Assembly: GCF_000526995.1 (NCBI RefSeq)
Contig: NZ_AZUI01000001.1
Coordinates: 6,180,001-6,244,000, forward strand
Reading direction: 5' to 3'
DNA length: 64,000 bases
Source: Lacrimispora indolis DSM 755
GTDB lineage: Bacteria > Bacillota > Clostridia > Lachnospirales > Lachnospiraceae
Each line of letters starts with the position of its first letter. The stretch's first letter is position 1. The notes under the pieces are model-generated. The model saw only the letters and a list, made by a program, of their open reading frames with translations, did no database searches and had not been told where the DNA came from. A program made the translations under genes and the position numbers. Positions 29,915 to 39,443 of this stretch are shown here, piece by piece.

Positions 29915-31026
29915 AAATCGTAACCTTTGAAACCTGGTGGGTCAGCAGAGAACATTGTCTATTTGACAAAAAACGCCAGGGAAACGCAGCTATGGACTGG
30001 GATGTCATTGCAATCCGAATCGGCACAGACACAGGGGTCTATGGAACCGCCACCTGCCTGGCGGCCAGAAGCGGCGCAGTCAGCGAAGCTTATCTTTATG
30101 ATAACATTGCGCCGGTTATCCTTGGACGGGACCCTCATGACCGGGAAGCGATCTGGCACGAGCTTTGGAACATTGACCGTCACCTGACATTTTTCCCGGT
30201 GTATCTGCCTGGCCCCATTGACGTTGCTTTATGGGATATCTGCGCCAGGGAAGCAGGGATCCCGCTATATAAATACATTGGAGCATACCGAAGCAGTCTT
30301 CCGGTTTATGCCAGCGGAAATTTTCATTCCACAGTTAAGGAATACGTTGACGAGGCTCTTCATTACAAAGCATTGGGAGTTCCCGGTTATAAGGCCCATC
30401 CAGCCGGACCTGCGGCCTTTGATATGGAGGTACATAAGGCCCTTCGGGATGCCGTTGGCTCTGACTACATTCTGATGAGCGATCCTGTTGCTGAATACAC
30501 CATGGGAGATGCGGTAGCCATAGGCCGCCAGCTGGAAGGGTTGGGCTACAAATGGCTGGAGGAACCATTCCGGGATTTTGAACTTTATAAGTACACCGAG
30601 CTTTGCCGGACCCTGGATATCCCCATTGCCGCAACGGAAACAACCAGAGGTGCACACTGGGGCGTAGCTCAGGCCATTGCCCAGCGGTCTGCGGATATTG
30701 TCCGGGCAGATGTAAGCTGGAAAGACGGCATTACAGGGACCTTAAAGATCGCACACATGGCAGAAGGCTTCGGTTTGAACTGCGAAATTCATACAACTAC
30801 CATGAACTATATGGATTTGGTCAACCTCCATGTCAGCTGTGCAATTCGTAACTGCGAATATTTCGAATATTTCGTCCCCGAAGAAAACTATCAGCTGCCC
30901 ATGAAGGGAAAGCTGCCAATTAAAAACGGAATCATTACGGTACCGGATAAACCAGGCATCGGCGCCGAGCTTGACTGGGAACTGATCGAAAAGTCCTGCC
31001 GCAGTCACCGTAAACTAGAACTTTAA
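29911..31026 (+). CDS. Enolase-superfamily sugar-acid dehydratase (mandelate racemase group)
   Basis: 371 residues starting MKIVTFETWWVSREH. An N-terminal capping domain is followed by a TIM barrel with the metal ligands of the superfamily (SDPVAEYT, WLEEPFRDFE, AATETTRGAHWG) and a likely Lys-x-His acid/base pair (GYKAHPAG) on the second strand with a His at EIHTTTMNYMD. Members dehydrate aldonic or aldaric acids such as galactonate, gluconate, galactarate or talarate. The upstream ATG of the same frame is rejected: it lies within the YcxB-like gene. Its product would be a 2-keto-3-deoxy sugar acid. The exact substrate is not predictable here. Confidence 0.9.
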   Translation: MKIVTFETWWVSREHCLFDKKRQGNAAMDWDVIAIRIGTDTGVYGTATCLAARSGAVSEAYLYDNIAPVILGRDPHDREAIWHELWNIDRHLTFFPVYLPGPIDVALWDICAREAGIPLYKYIGAYRSSLPVYASGNFHSTVKEYVDEALHYKALGVPGYKAHPAGPAAFDMEVHKALRDAVGSDYILMSDPVAEYTMGDAVAIGRQLEGLGYKWLEEPFRDFELYKYTELCRTLDIPIAATETTRGAHWGVAQAIAQRSADIVRADVSWKDGITGTLKIAHMAEGFGLNCEIHTTTMNYMDLVNLHVSCAIRNCEYFEYFVPEENYQLPMKGKLPIKNGIITVPDKPGIGAELDWELIEKSCRSHRKLEL

Positions 31027-31039
31027 TGAGGAGAATATC

Positions 31040-31789
31040 ATGAAAGAGTTAGAAGGACGTGCCGGAATCATTACCGGCGGAAGCAGCGGAATCGGACTGG
31101 CCATGGCAAACGCACTGGCCGAGGCCGGCGCTGCAGTATACATTATCAGCCGTTCCGGAAAGACAAAAGAAGGATATGAGGAAAGCATAAAGGGAACCGA
31201 ACATATCAAAGGTGATATCAGTGATTTCCATGCTATGGAAAAGATCTGCCAAGAGCTTGCCGCCCGTCACGGCGGCCATCTGGATTTTCTCATAAACAAT
31301 GCCGGCGCAACGTTTAAATGTCTGGCACAGGATTTTCCAGAAGAGGAATTTAACCGGATCATAAACGTCAATGTGGCCTGCGTATTCCGCATGAGCCAGA
31401 TCTGCTATCCGTTTCTAAAGAACAGCCCATATAAAGGCAGAATTGTAAACATCTCCAGCATGAGCGCTCATCTGGGCTTTTCCCAGGTCGTTCCCTACTG
31501 CACCAGCAAGGCTGCCGTATGTGGAATGACCCGCGGTCTTGCCGTGGAATGGGCGGAAGATGGCATCTGCGTCAACAGCATTGCTCCAGGGTGGTTCCAC
31601 AGCAAAATGTTAGACGACATCATGGATGAGGAACGCGGTGCTAAAATCCTCGGACGTATGCCAATGCATAAGCTGGGTCATGCAGAAGATCTCGGAGCAC
31701 TGGCCAGATTGCTGATCGGACCCAATGGCAGCTATATCACCGGTCAGGATTATGCCTTAGACGGCGGAGCTTTGGCTTATGGCTATTGA
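31040..31789 (+). CDS. Short-chain dehydrogenase/reductase (second SDR of the sugar-acid region)
   Basis: 249 residues, GAGGAG upstream. TGGSSGIG nucleotide motif, NNAG, catalytic Ser (NISSMSAHLG), YCTSK and the C-terminal YALDGGALAYGY. Likely NAD(P)H-dependent oxidation or reduction of a sugar acid or keto-sugar acid next to the dehydratase (13-base gap). It is about 30 percent like the SDR at 22799 by eye and not a recent duplicate. Confidence 0.92.
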   Translation: MKELEGRAGIITGGSSGIGLAMANALAEAGAAVYIISRSGKTKEGYEESIKGTEHIKGDISDFHAMEKICQELAARHGGHLDFLINNAGATFKCLAQDFPEEEFNRIINVNVACVFRMSQICYPFLKNSPYKGRIVNISSMSAHLGFSQVVPYCTSKAAVCGMTRGLAVEWAEDGICVNSIAPGWFHSKMLDDIMDEERGAKILGRMPMHKLGHAEDLGALARLLIGPNGSYITGQDYALDGGALAYGY

Positions 31790-32366
31790 TCTCCCAAAAG
31801 CCAGTCCCGTTTCTGCCCTCCTCTGTCTAGCTGCTTGTTTTATTTGTCTCTCTTCCTTCCCTGCCAGCGGAAAAAGCGAGGAAACCTTATCAGTTTCCAG
31901 GCTATGGGAAGAAAAAGGCAATGAAACAAATGGACTTATGCTGTCAAACGATGAACTGAAAGCAGATTCTAAGGAAGGCGGCAATTACTACGGAATCATG
32001 ACCGTCCCTTCTTTTGACCGGATTACAGTAAAATGGACCGGTAAAGGAAATCTCAAGATTTTCCTGCGGGTCCAGGACGATGATCCCAATAACGTCAGCG
32101 ACTGGCAGCCCATATCTGGAAACGGCGGCAGTTACCTTTACCGAATGGACGGAATTTTAAGCTTTCAACCTTTTAAACAGGAACCCCAATATCGAAATCT
32201 TGAAATACACGCAGAGTTTTCGCCCGGTACCTCCCTGCAGGAAATAACTCTGGATTTTTCCAAAGAAGAAAACAACGCAAAGTCCACTCTTGTACTGATT
32301 GTTGTCATGCTCCTGTCCGGCTGCGTGCTGTATCTGAAAAAAAGACGGATCCAGGATCTTCAATAG
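31779..32366 (+). CDS. Exported, C-terminally membrane-anchored protein of unknown function
   Basis: 195 residues overlapping the end of the SDR gene by 11 bases. An N-terminal hydrophobic signal (SALLCLAACFICLSSFPASG) and a C-terminal helix (LVLIVVMLLSGCVLYL) followed by KKRR leave about 130 extracellular residues, predicted beta-rich (YGIMTVPSFDRITVKWTGKG, LKIFLRVQDDDPN, GTSLQEITLDFSKEE). The overall shape resembles a carbohydrate-binding jelly roll exposed outside the membrane, but I recognise no family. No ribosome site is obvious; the overlap suggests coupling to the SDR. Confidence 0.65.
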   Translation: MAIDLPKASPVSALLCLAACFICLSSFPASGKSEETLSVSRLWEEKGNETNGLMLSNDELKADSKEGGNYYGIMTVPSFDRITVKWTGKGNLKIFLRVQDDDPNNVSDWQPISGNGGSYLYRMDGILSFQPFKQEPQYRNLEIHAEFSPGTSLQEITLDFSKEENNAKSTLVLIVVMLLSGCVLYLKKRRIQDLQ

Positions 32367-32429
32367 CATGAATTACTCTCAGAGTGTAAACTGATCCTTA
32401 CTTATGCAAACAACTTTAACTCTAAATCA

Positions 32430-32487
32430 AATGCTCCTTTCAGTGAGAATTAAGATACGATAATTCTCATTGAAAAGGAGCATTTTT
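32430..32487 (+). terminator. Terminator after the divergent operon
   Basis: AATGCTCCTTT ... AAAGGAGCATT with an inner AGTGAGAATT/AATTCTCATT stem, followed by TTTTT. It can also act weakly on the other strand. Confidence 0.9.
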
Positions 32488-32551
32488 ATGGGAGTTGCAA
32501 AAGAATAAATCAAGCGGAAGGAATGACTGCTCCGAAGATGAGCAACTGTTC

Positions 32552-33595
32552 TCATGGCAGAAATTCATAAAAATAAGTCAAAAAATTTCCGCCGATTATT
32601 TTGGCTATGGTTTCCTCTGAATGACCCCGCCTCAGCAATTCCGCCGTAATTTCTGGAATCTGGGCATGGCTAGTAATACAGTCTTCCTTTGGTTTTTCTA
32701 TATTATGTCCAGATACTGCCATAAAATAGGAGTCGCACAAATCAAAACCAAAACCAACATGAGAATCACCGGCAAGACGAATGACATGCTCTAAATGATC
32801 ACACATTTTGGGAACTGAATCCAGAGAGGGATCTGCTCCGACAATATCTTTATAAGCATTCAGCCCCATGATTCCGTTTTGCTTTGCCAGCACAAGGATC
32901 TGCTCATCTGTTAAATTCCGGTAATTCATATGAATGCTTCGGGCATTGGAATGAGTTGCAATAAAGGGCTTTGATGTCAGGGAGGCTAATTCTTTAAAGC
33001 CCTCATCATTTAAATGGCTGATATCCAGAAACATAGGTATTTCTTCCATAAGAGCTACGGTTTCCCGCCCCAGCAGCGATAATCCGCCTTTTATATCTTT
33101 TAAATCCGAGGCATTACAGCAGCCCTCTGCAAAATAATTCCTTCTGCTCCAGGTAAGGCTAGCTCCTCTCACCCCCATTTCATAAAAAGCCCATAAAAGA
33201 TCCTTTTCAGCGCCAATGGGATCAAGTCCTTCCATATAAAGGATGATTCCTATTTTATCTGATGCCAGTACAGTTTCCAGATCATGTTTTGTTTTTACTA
33301 ACAATACCTCATCAGACACAGATTTTAAGTCCATCAATAAGGCGCTGATCTGATTTAAAGCCTGTTTCAGTCCTCTCTCAGGCAGATCCTGGCTGACAAC
33401 AAACACAGAAGATACAACCAGATTCACACCGCCTTTTTTTAAATTATCCAGATAGTGGTTCCTGATTACTTCCTTTTCTCCGGACTGGTATCTTAGATGG
33501 ATTTCCGCTGCCAAATCCAAATGAGCATCGACCACGGGATGCTTTTTATGTATCTGCATTGCAGCATTCCAATAATCATCATTTATTCGGGCCAT
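32552..33595 (-). CDS. Membrane-dipeptidase-type peptidase (M19)
   Basis: 347 residues from MARINDDYWN; GGAG sits six bases upstream. Renal dipeptidase fold with zinc ligands in DAHLD (HxD) near residue 24, LYMEG (Glu), HLNDEG and HSNAR, and a conserved GFGFDL near the C-terminus. These enzymes cleave dipeptides including D-amino-acid-containing ones. It is the last gene of the peptide ABC operon, 33 bases after the dppF-like gene, so it probably hydrolyses imported dipeptides in the cytoplasm; no signal peptide is seen. Confidence 0.93.
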   Translation of the reverse strand: MARINDDYWNAAMQIHKKHPVVDAHLDLAAEIHLRYQSGEKEVIRNHYLDNLKKGGVNLVVSSVFVVSQDLPERGLKQALNQISALLMDLKSVSDEVLLVKTKHDLETVLASDKIGIILYMEGLDPIGAEKDLLWAFYEMGVRGASLTWSRRNYFAEGCCNASDLKDIKGGLSLLGRETVALMEEIPMFLDISHLNDEGFKELASLTSKPFIATHSNARSIHMNYRNLTDEQILVLAKQNGIMGLNAYKDIVGADPSLDSVPKMCDHLEHVIRLAGDSHVGFGFDLCDSYFMAVSGHNIEKPKEDCITSHAQIPEITAELLRRGHSEETIAKIIGGNFLTYFYEFLP

Positions 33596-33628
33596 TTTTT
33601 TCTCCATATTTACGTTTTTTAGTAAGAA

Positions 33629-34606
33629 TCAATTTTTAAATACCTTTAAGCAGGAAACCATGTGATCGGGCGCGGCCTCCATGAGTTCAGGAGTTTTTTG
33701 CAGGCATTCAGGGGCTGCATACCTGCACCGTGTATGAAAAGGACAGCCTGATGGCAGATTCACAGGACTTGGCAGATCTCCCTCCAAAAGCTGCATTTTT
33801 TCAAAAGACTTTTCTCCAACAATGGGAATGGCACTTAATAAGGCCTGTGTATAAGGATGCAGGGGATTTTTGTACAATTCCTTCTTGTCCGCCAGTTCCA
33901 CGATCTGTCCTAAATACATGACGGCGATTCTGTCTGCTATATGGTGTACCACACTTAAATCATGAGAGATAAATACCAGAGATAAATGCAGCCGTTTTTG
34001 CAGTTCCATTAAAAGGTTAATAATCTGGGACTGTATGGACACATCAAGTGCGGAAACCGGCTCATCACATAGAATCAGCCTGGGATTTACAGATAATGCC
34101 CTGGCAATTCCGATTCTTTGTCTTTGTCCTCCGGAAAATTCATGAGGATATCTGGTAATATAGTATTTGTTTAACCCGCACAGCTCCATTAGCTCCACAA
34201 TTCGCTGGAGGCGTTCCTTTTTATTGGAATAGAGCTTTTGAACGTCCATTGGTTCCCCAATAATATCACCGACAGTCATCCGGGGATCCAAGGAAGCGTA
34301 GGGATCCTGAAACATAATCTGAATATTTTTTCTGTAAGGGCGGAATCTTTTATCATTAAAACCGGTCACATCCTCCTGATCATATAAAATGGTTCCGCCG
34401 GAAGGCTGTATAAGCTTTACAAGCGTACGCCCCAGCGTGGTTTTACCGCAGCCCGATTCTCCTACAATGCCCAGGGTCTCCCCTTCTTTTATACCGAAGC
34501 TCACCTGGTTTACCGCCTTTACATAGAGCTTTTGGCCATTTTTCCCTTTCTTCTTTAAGGAAAACCATTTTGAAAGATTTTTCACTTCCATGATGTATTC
34601 ACTCAT
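33629..34606 (-). CDS. Peptide ABC transporter ATP-binding protein (OppF/DppF type)
   Basis: 325 residues. Walker A GESGCGKTT, signature FSGGQRQRIGIARAL, Walker B RLILCDEPVSALD, plus the OppF-type C-terminal extension (SGCPFHTRCRYAAPECLQK), whose Cys residues may bind a cluster in relatives. Drives the importer together with the DppD-type ATPase encoded directly upstream (no spacer). Confidence 0.96.
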   Translation of the reverse strand: MSEYIMEVKNLSKWFSLKKKGKNGQKLYVKAVNQVSFGIKEGETLGIVGESGCGKTTLGRTLVKLIQPSGGTILYDQEDVTGFNDKRFRPYRKNIQIMFQDPYASLDPRMTVGDIIGEPMDVQKLYSNKKERLQRIVELMELCGLNKYYITRYPHEFSGGQRQRIGIARALSVNPRLILCDEPVSALDVSIQSQIINLLMELQKRLHLSLVFISHDLSVVHHIADRIAVMYLGQIVELADKKELYKNPLHPYTQALLSAIPIVGEKSFEKMQLLEGDLPSPVNLPSGCPFHTRCRYAAPECLQKTPELMEAAPDHMVSCLKVFKN

Positions 34607-35596
34607 TTATTTTCCCTCCCAGTCAGATGCATACCGAAAGCAGCGTACCGTTCCGGACGGCCGGCCAATAAATTCGGGCTTTTCACGAAAGCATTTATCA
34701 CAGGCATAGTCACATCTGGGAGCAAACAAACAGCCCTCATGTTTTTCCAGAAGATTCGGAACCATGCCTTTTATCATATACAAGTCTTTCTCTGTATCTT
34801 CCGTGATTTTGGGTACAGAGGACAAGAGCGCTTTCGTATATGGATGCAGGGGACTTAGAAAGATATTCTCACCGGCGCCGTATTCCACGATTTTTCCCGC
34901 ATACATGATAATAACCTTATCTGCGACAGAAGAGATAACACCAAGATCATGGGTAATGAGCATAACAGCCATATGTAAGGACTTCTTTAATTCCTCAATC
35001 AGCTGCAAAATCTGCGCCTGTACGGTAACGTCTAAGGCTGTGGTAGGTTCATCACAGATCAGTAAATCGGGGCTGCAGGCCAGTGCCATGCCAATCATAA
35101 CTCTTTGGCGCATTCCTCCGGATAATTGATGAGGATATTCCCCATATCTTTGCTCCGGAAGGGGAATCTTAACCAGACGAAGCATTTCAATTGCTTTTTG
35201 CTTAGCCTCCCTGCGGGATATTTTCTGATGAATCCGCAAGGTTTCTGCAATCTGTATTCCAACGGTCATAACAGGGTTTAAGGAGGTCATGGGTTCCTGG
35301 AAAATCATCGCAATTTTTCCGCCCCGTATTTTCCGCATTTCAGCGTTGCTTTTCTTTAATAAATCCTCACCTTCAAAAAGGACCTCACCGCCTGCAATTC
35401 TCCCGGGGGGATCCGGCACCTGGCGCATAACAGAGAGCGCCGTCAAGCTCTTTCCGCAGCCGGATTCCCCTACCACGCCAAGGGTTTCTCCCTGTCTGAT
35501 GCAAAAGGATATGCCGTCTAATGCTTTTACGTTTCCTTCTTCCAGGAAAAAGTGAGTCTGTAAATCTTTTACTTCCAATAAAATATCTTTTTCCAT
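34607..35596 (-). CDS. Peptide ABC transporter ATP-binding protein (OppD/DppD type)
   Basis: 329 residues. Walker A GESGCGKSL, QLSGGMRQRVMIGMALAC signature, DLLICDEPTTALD Walker B, and the Cys-rich oligopeptide C-terminal tail (LFAPRCDYACDKC). Its stop directly abuts the DppF start codon. Works as heterodimer with that subunit. Confidence 0.96.
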   Translation of the reverse strand: MEKDILLEVKDLQTHFFLEEGNVKALDGISFCIRQGETLGVVGESGCGKSLTALSVMRQVPDPPGRIAGGEVLFEGEDLLKKSNAEMRKIRGGKIAMIFQEPMTSLNPVMTVGIQIAETLRIHQKISRREAKQKAIEMLRLVKIPLPEQRYGEYPHQLSGGMRQRVMIGMALACSPDLLICDEPTTALDVTVQAQILQLIEELKKSLHMAVMLITHDLGVISSVADKVIIMYAGKIVEYGAGENIFLSPLHPYTKALLSSVPKITEDTEKDLYMIKGMVPNLLEKHEGCLFAPRCDYACDKCFREKPEFIGRPSGTVRCFRYASDWEGK

Positions 35597-35608
35597 CGTA
35601 CATTCCTC

Positions 35609-36523
35609 CTACATATTTTTCAGTTTCGGATCCAGGGCATCTCTAAGGGCATCCCCTAAGGTATTAAAGGCCAGAACGGTGATCATAATGGCAATGCCCG
35701 GATAAATGCTGAACATAGGCTGCTGTCTTAAAAAGGTCCGTGCCGTACTGATCATCTCCCCCCAGCTTGCAGTGGGCGGCGCCACACCAAGGCCCAGAAA
35801 GCTTAATGTGGCCTCCAGCATAATATCGCTTGGGATATCCAGTGTGGTGATGACAATGATGGTGGATAAACAGTTGGGAATCATATGCTTTACCATGATC
35901 CTGAAATCAGATGCACCTGCTGCCCTGGCTGCCTCTGCATATTCTTTTGTACGCAGCTGCAAAACCTGACTTCTGATCAATCTGGCATGTCCTGTCCAGC
36001 CGATCACACCGATTGCAATGAATACATTCATAATTCCCTGTCCCAGAATAAACATGACCGCAATCGCAAATAAGATAAAGGGAAAAGAGGCGAAAATCTC
36101 AATAATTCTGGATAATACCGTATCAATCTTTCCCCCATAGTAACCGGCCGCAGTGCCCACGATCACCCCTATGGTAACGGCAATGGCTTCAGCCACAATA
36201 CCGACGGCCAGAGAGATCCTTGTACCGTAAATAATACGGGAAAGAATATCTCTTCCATAATTATCCGTCCCCAGCGGGTGCGCGGCCGAAATGTCTGCAA
36301 ACTTGTTCAGCACATCCTGCTCATAAGGATCATGAGGAGCGATGAACGGTGCAAAAACAGCAATGACAGCCAGCAAAATAATAAGGACCAGACAAACCAT
36401 GGCAAATTTATTTTTTTTAAACCGTTTCCATGCATCCTTATACAGGCTGGTGGATTCCAGATCACTCATTCCGATTTCTTCGTATAAAGCATTTCTGTTA
36501 AACAATGATTGTAATATTTTCAT
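35609..36523 (-). CDS. Peptide ABC transporter permease (OppC/DppC type)
   Basis: 304 residues. An N-terminal cytoplasmic region is followed by six membrane helices. HPLGTDNYGRDILSRIIYGT is the DppC signature and EYAEAARAAGASDFRIMVKH the EAA loop for ATPase contact. Gap of 12 bases to both neighbours. Confidence 0.95.
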   Translation of the reverse strand: MKILQSLFNRNALYEEIGMSDLESTSLYKDAWKRFKKNKFAMVCLVLIILLAVIAVFAPFIAPHDPYEQDVLNKFADISAAHPLGTDNYGRDILSRIIYGTRISLAVGIVAEAIAVTIGVIVGTAAGYYGGKIDTVLSRIIEIFASFPFILFAIAVMFILGQGIMNVFIAIGVIGWTGHARLIRSQVLQLRTKEYAEAARAAGASDFRIMVKHMIPNCLSTIIVITTLDIPSDIMLEATLSFLGLGVAPPTASWGEMISTARTFLRQQPMFSIYPGIAIMITVLAFNTLGDALRDALDPKLKNM

Positions 36524-36535
36524 AACTGATTCCCC

Positions 36536-37456
36536 TTACGAAACTCTGATACGGGGATCAATTACCCCGTAGAGTAAATCAATAATCAAATTGATCAGAA
36601 CAAATAGTGCGGCAGTATACAAAACAGTGCCTTGTATCACCGGAATATCACGGACCATAATCGCATTGATCGCTATTTTTCCGATACCTGATATGGAAAA
36701 AATGGTTTCTATGATCATGGAACCAGTTAAAATGGATTTCATCTGTGTGCCGGATAAGGTAACAATGGGGATGGCTGCATTCCTCATGACGTGCCTTATA
36801 ATGATCATGACTTCATGAACGCCCTTTGCCCTTGCAGTTTTTACATAATCCTGAGAAATGGCATCCAGCACACTGGTACGGACCAGTCTGGCCATGGAAC
36901 CGGCATAGGTTGAACCAAGAGCAATCATGGGAAGAATATAACCGGAGAGAGACTTGAGTCCGGATATAGGCAGCCAGTGCAGTTTTAATCCAAAGATGAT
37001 CTGAAATACAATTGCAATCCAGAACACCGGCAGAGAGATGCCAAGCATTGCAACAATCATGAATACCTTGTCCGCCGGCTTTCCGCGGAAAACGGCTGCC
37101 AGGGTCCCGCAGATGATCCCTATAAAACCGGAAAATAAAAAAGAGATGGTCCCTACTTTTAAGGTTGCGGACAGGCCTGATGCCAGCATATTTATTACGG
37201 AAGTTTTTTCAAAATAGCTGTTCCCCAGATTACCGCTGAAGGCATTCAGTACAAAGCTTAAATATTGTACAGGAAGCGGCCGGTCCAGTCCCCATTCACG
37301 CCTCAGATTTTCCACCGTCTGGGGGGAAGCGCTTTTATCAAGCATAACGGCAACCGGGTCACCGGGAATTACATTTAATAACAGAAAAGTAACCAGGGTA
37401 ACACCGATTAAAACAATGAATGCCTGACCCAATCGTTTCACAAAATATTTTGCCAT
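36536..37456 (-). CDS. Peptide ABC transporter permease (OppB/DppB type)
   Basis: 306 residues, six membrane helices, DppB-type N-terminus (VTLVTFLLLNVIPGDPV) and EAA loop QDYVKTARAKGVHEVMIIIR. Pairs with the DppC-type protein to form the pore. Confidence 0.95.
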   Translation of the reverse strand: MAKYFVKRLGQAFIVLIGVTLVTFLLLNVIPGDPVAVMLDKSASPQTVENLRREWGLDRPLPVQYLSFVLNAFSGNLGNSYFEKTSVINMLASGLSATLKVGTISFLFSGFIGIICGTLAAVFRGKPADKVFMIVAMLGISLPVFWIAIVFQIIFGLKLHWLPISGLKSLSGYILPMIALGSTYAGSMARLVRTSVLDAISQDYVKTARAKGVHEVMIIIRHVMRNAAIPIVTLSGTQMKSILTGSMIIETIFSISGIGKIAINAIMVRDIPVIQGTVLYTAALFVLINLIIDLLYGVIDPRIRVS

Positions 37457-37558
37457 AAGACATCCTTCCTATCCTTTCTTTTCATATAGGGACAGATGTC
37501 TGCGATCTGTCCCTAAGTACCGGCCGGCTGACAGAAATCCTATGCCTGATCCTGGTAT

Positions 37559-39247
37559 TTACCGTTTATTGACTACTGCGTTTTCATAGCTGTACAAGAA
37601 ATCACTCTTATAGACAACACCTGTGACTCTGTCAGAAACCATATAATATTCAGAAGCGCAGAACAGAGGCACTTCAGCATAATATTCGGTTGTCAGCCAT
37701 CTTTCTATGTCAGAATAAAATTTGATCTTTTCATCCGGATCTGTTATTTTTCTTCCTGCTTCAACCTGAGCATCATACCAGGCAGAATCCTCTGCATTAT
37801 ATTGGGAGCTAAATCCATTTGCAAAATTGTCGGATACGGAACTGTGGTACAGCAGATATAAGAACATATCAGGATCCACATAGTCCGCATACCAGGTGAT
37901 CATATACATCTGTGTTCCGCCATCCTGTTTTCTCTTCTCCGCCCAGCTTCCCGGATCACACAGTTCTAATTCCATGTTGATATTGGACGCTTTTAACTGG
38001 GCCTGTAATACCTGGAAACACTCCACGATCGTTTCCGTGTTTTTGACAGCTGCCTTAAAAGTCAGGCCGTCAGGATATCCGGCTTCTGCCAACAGCTCTT
38101 TTGCCTTTTCCGGATTGTATTCATGAACAGGATTGTTTTCATCATAACCTGGAATTCCTTTTGGTATCAGGCTGTTTCCAGGGGTATGGGCTCCTTCGTA
38201 ATAGTCGTTGCACAAAGCATTCAAGTCTACGGCATAAGCAACTGCCTCTCTGACCAGTTTGTTATCAAAGGGTTCAACTGCCATGTTAAAATGCAACGCC
38301 CAGATTCCCATAAATTCCTGGTATTTTACATTGTCAGATAACTGGGGATCTGCCAGATAATCCTGTGCAAGAGAAGTCGGTAAGGTACAAACGTCAATAT
38401 TGCCGGCTTCAAACTCCATAAGTCCTGTATTTTCATCCATGTTGGTAATAACAATCTTATCTGTGGCCTTGGCACCGCCGAAATAGTCATCAAATTTTGT
38501 TAAAACGATTTCTTCCTTGGGAGTAAAGCTTTCTACTTTGTAGGAGCCGGTTCCTATGTATGTTTCCAGACCCCACTTATCTCCGGCGGCCAGGCATGCC
38601 TCCTTTGGTATGATTGCAAGAGGAGAAGCGGCAAGAATCGATGTAAAGGCTGAAAATGAGTAATTTAATTCAATGGTAAAGGTATAGTCATCTACTTTTT
38701 GAATTCCGGAAACTTCTGTTGCGGTTCCGTCTTCCATCTCATAAGCGCCCTTAATCACATCATCACAAAGCCACGTCATATTGCTTCCCGTTGACGGATC
38801 AAAGAAACGGTTAAAAGTAAAGATCACATCATCGGCTTTTAATTCTGTCCCGTCATGGAATTTAACTCCTTTTTTCAGTGTGCAGGTATAAATCAAACCA
38901 TCCTCAGATATTTCAGGAGCTTTTTCCAGCAACAGGGGATATAATTCCAATGTTTCGTCATCCTTTCCCATAAGCGTATCGGTAATGGTATCAGAAATCT
39001 GGAATACGGTATTCTGGGAAGTAAGCATGACATCCATATTTCCCAAAGTATCAAGTAAAATTCCCACTTTTAAGGTATTGTCATCTCCTGAGGGAGAGGA
39101 GTTTGGGGAGGTATCCGCTTTTGCAGCCGGTTCTCCTGTTGTCTGTGCACCTGTGGATTTTGTATTGCTCCCGCAGCCGGTTAAGCCGGCCAATAACGAA
39201 ACGCAGGTAACCAAAGCAAATAGTTTTTTCAATTTGTTTCTCTTCAT
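37559..39247 (-). CDS. Peptide-binding lipoprotein, solute-binding protein family 5
   Basis: 562 residues. Lipobox LTGC at ~22-25 after a basic, hydrophobic signal, a Ser/Thr/Asn-rich linker, and the family 5 core: LKKGVKFHDGTELKADDVIF near the front, YIGTGSYKVESFTPKEEI, then NLVREAVAYAVDLNAL-like YAVDLNALCNDYYEG. It binds oligopeptides or dipeptides outside the membrane. First gene of the operon; the neighbouring dipeptidase argues for short peptides. Confidence 0.95.
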   Translation of the reverse strand: MKRNKLKKLFALVTCVSLLAGLTGCGSNTKSTGAQTTGEPAAKADTSPNSSPSGDDNTLKVGILLDTLGNMDVMLTSQNTVFQISDTITDTLMGKDDETLELYPLLLEKAPEISEDGLIYTCTLKKGVKFHDGTELKADDVIFTFNRFFDPSTGSNMTWLCDDVIKGAYEMEDGTATEVSGIQKVDDYTFTIELNYSFSAFTSILAASPLAIIPKEACLAAGDKWGLETYIGTGSYKVESFTPKEEIVLTKFDDYFGGAKATDKIVITNMDENTGLMEFEAGNIDVCTLPTSLAQDYLADPQLSDNVKYQEFMGIWALHFNMAVEPFDNKLVREAVAYAVDLNALCNDYYEGAHTPGNSLIPKGIPGYDENNPVHEYNPEKAKELLAEAGYPDGLTFKAAVKNTETIVECFQVLQAQLKASNINMELELCDPGSWAEKRKQDGGTQMYMITWYADYVDPDMFLYLLYHSSVSDNFANGFSSQYNAEDSAWYDAQVEAGRKITDPDEKIKFYSDIERWLTTEYYAEVPLFCASEYYMVSDRVTGVVYKSDFLYSYENAVVNKR

Positions 39248-39297
39248 ACTAACTCCTCCTGTTTGTTTAAGAACCCTGGACGATGTTTACACGCAAA

Positions 39298-39334
39298 AAC
39301 ACGGCAGAGGTGTTTTAAGCACCTTTGCCGTGTT
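39298..39334 (-). promoter_or_regulatory. Hairpin at the 5' end of the peptide-transporter mRNA
   Basis: Minus strand AACACGGCA-A-AGGTG pairs with CACCT-C-TGCCGTGTT, followed by TTTTTG. It begins about three bases after the predicted transcription start, so it is a terminator-like leader stem or an operator for the adjacent regulator. Confidence 0.65.
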
Positions 39335-39343
39335 ATTATGGTA

Positions 39344-39372
39344 ATACTATAACAACCTTTTCTATTTGTCAA
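39344..39372 (-). promoter_or_regulatory. Sigma-A promoter of the peptide ABC operon
   Basis: Minus strand TTGACA, 17 bases, TAGTAT, about 100 bases upstream of the SBP start. Confidence 0.8.
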
Positions 39373-39443
39373 CATTTTTTTAGCTGAGAGTAAAATTTTT
39401 TGAAAATTCCATTGTTAATCTCCATATCTTTTCATAATCGCAG

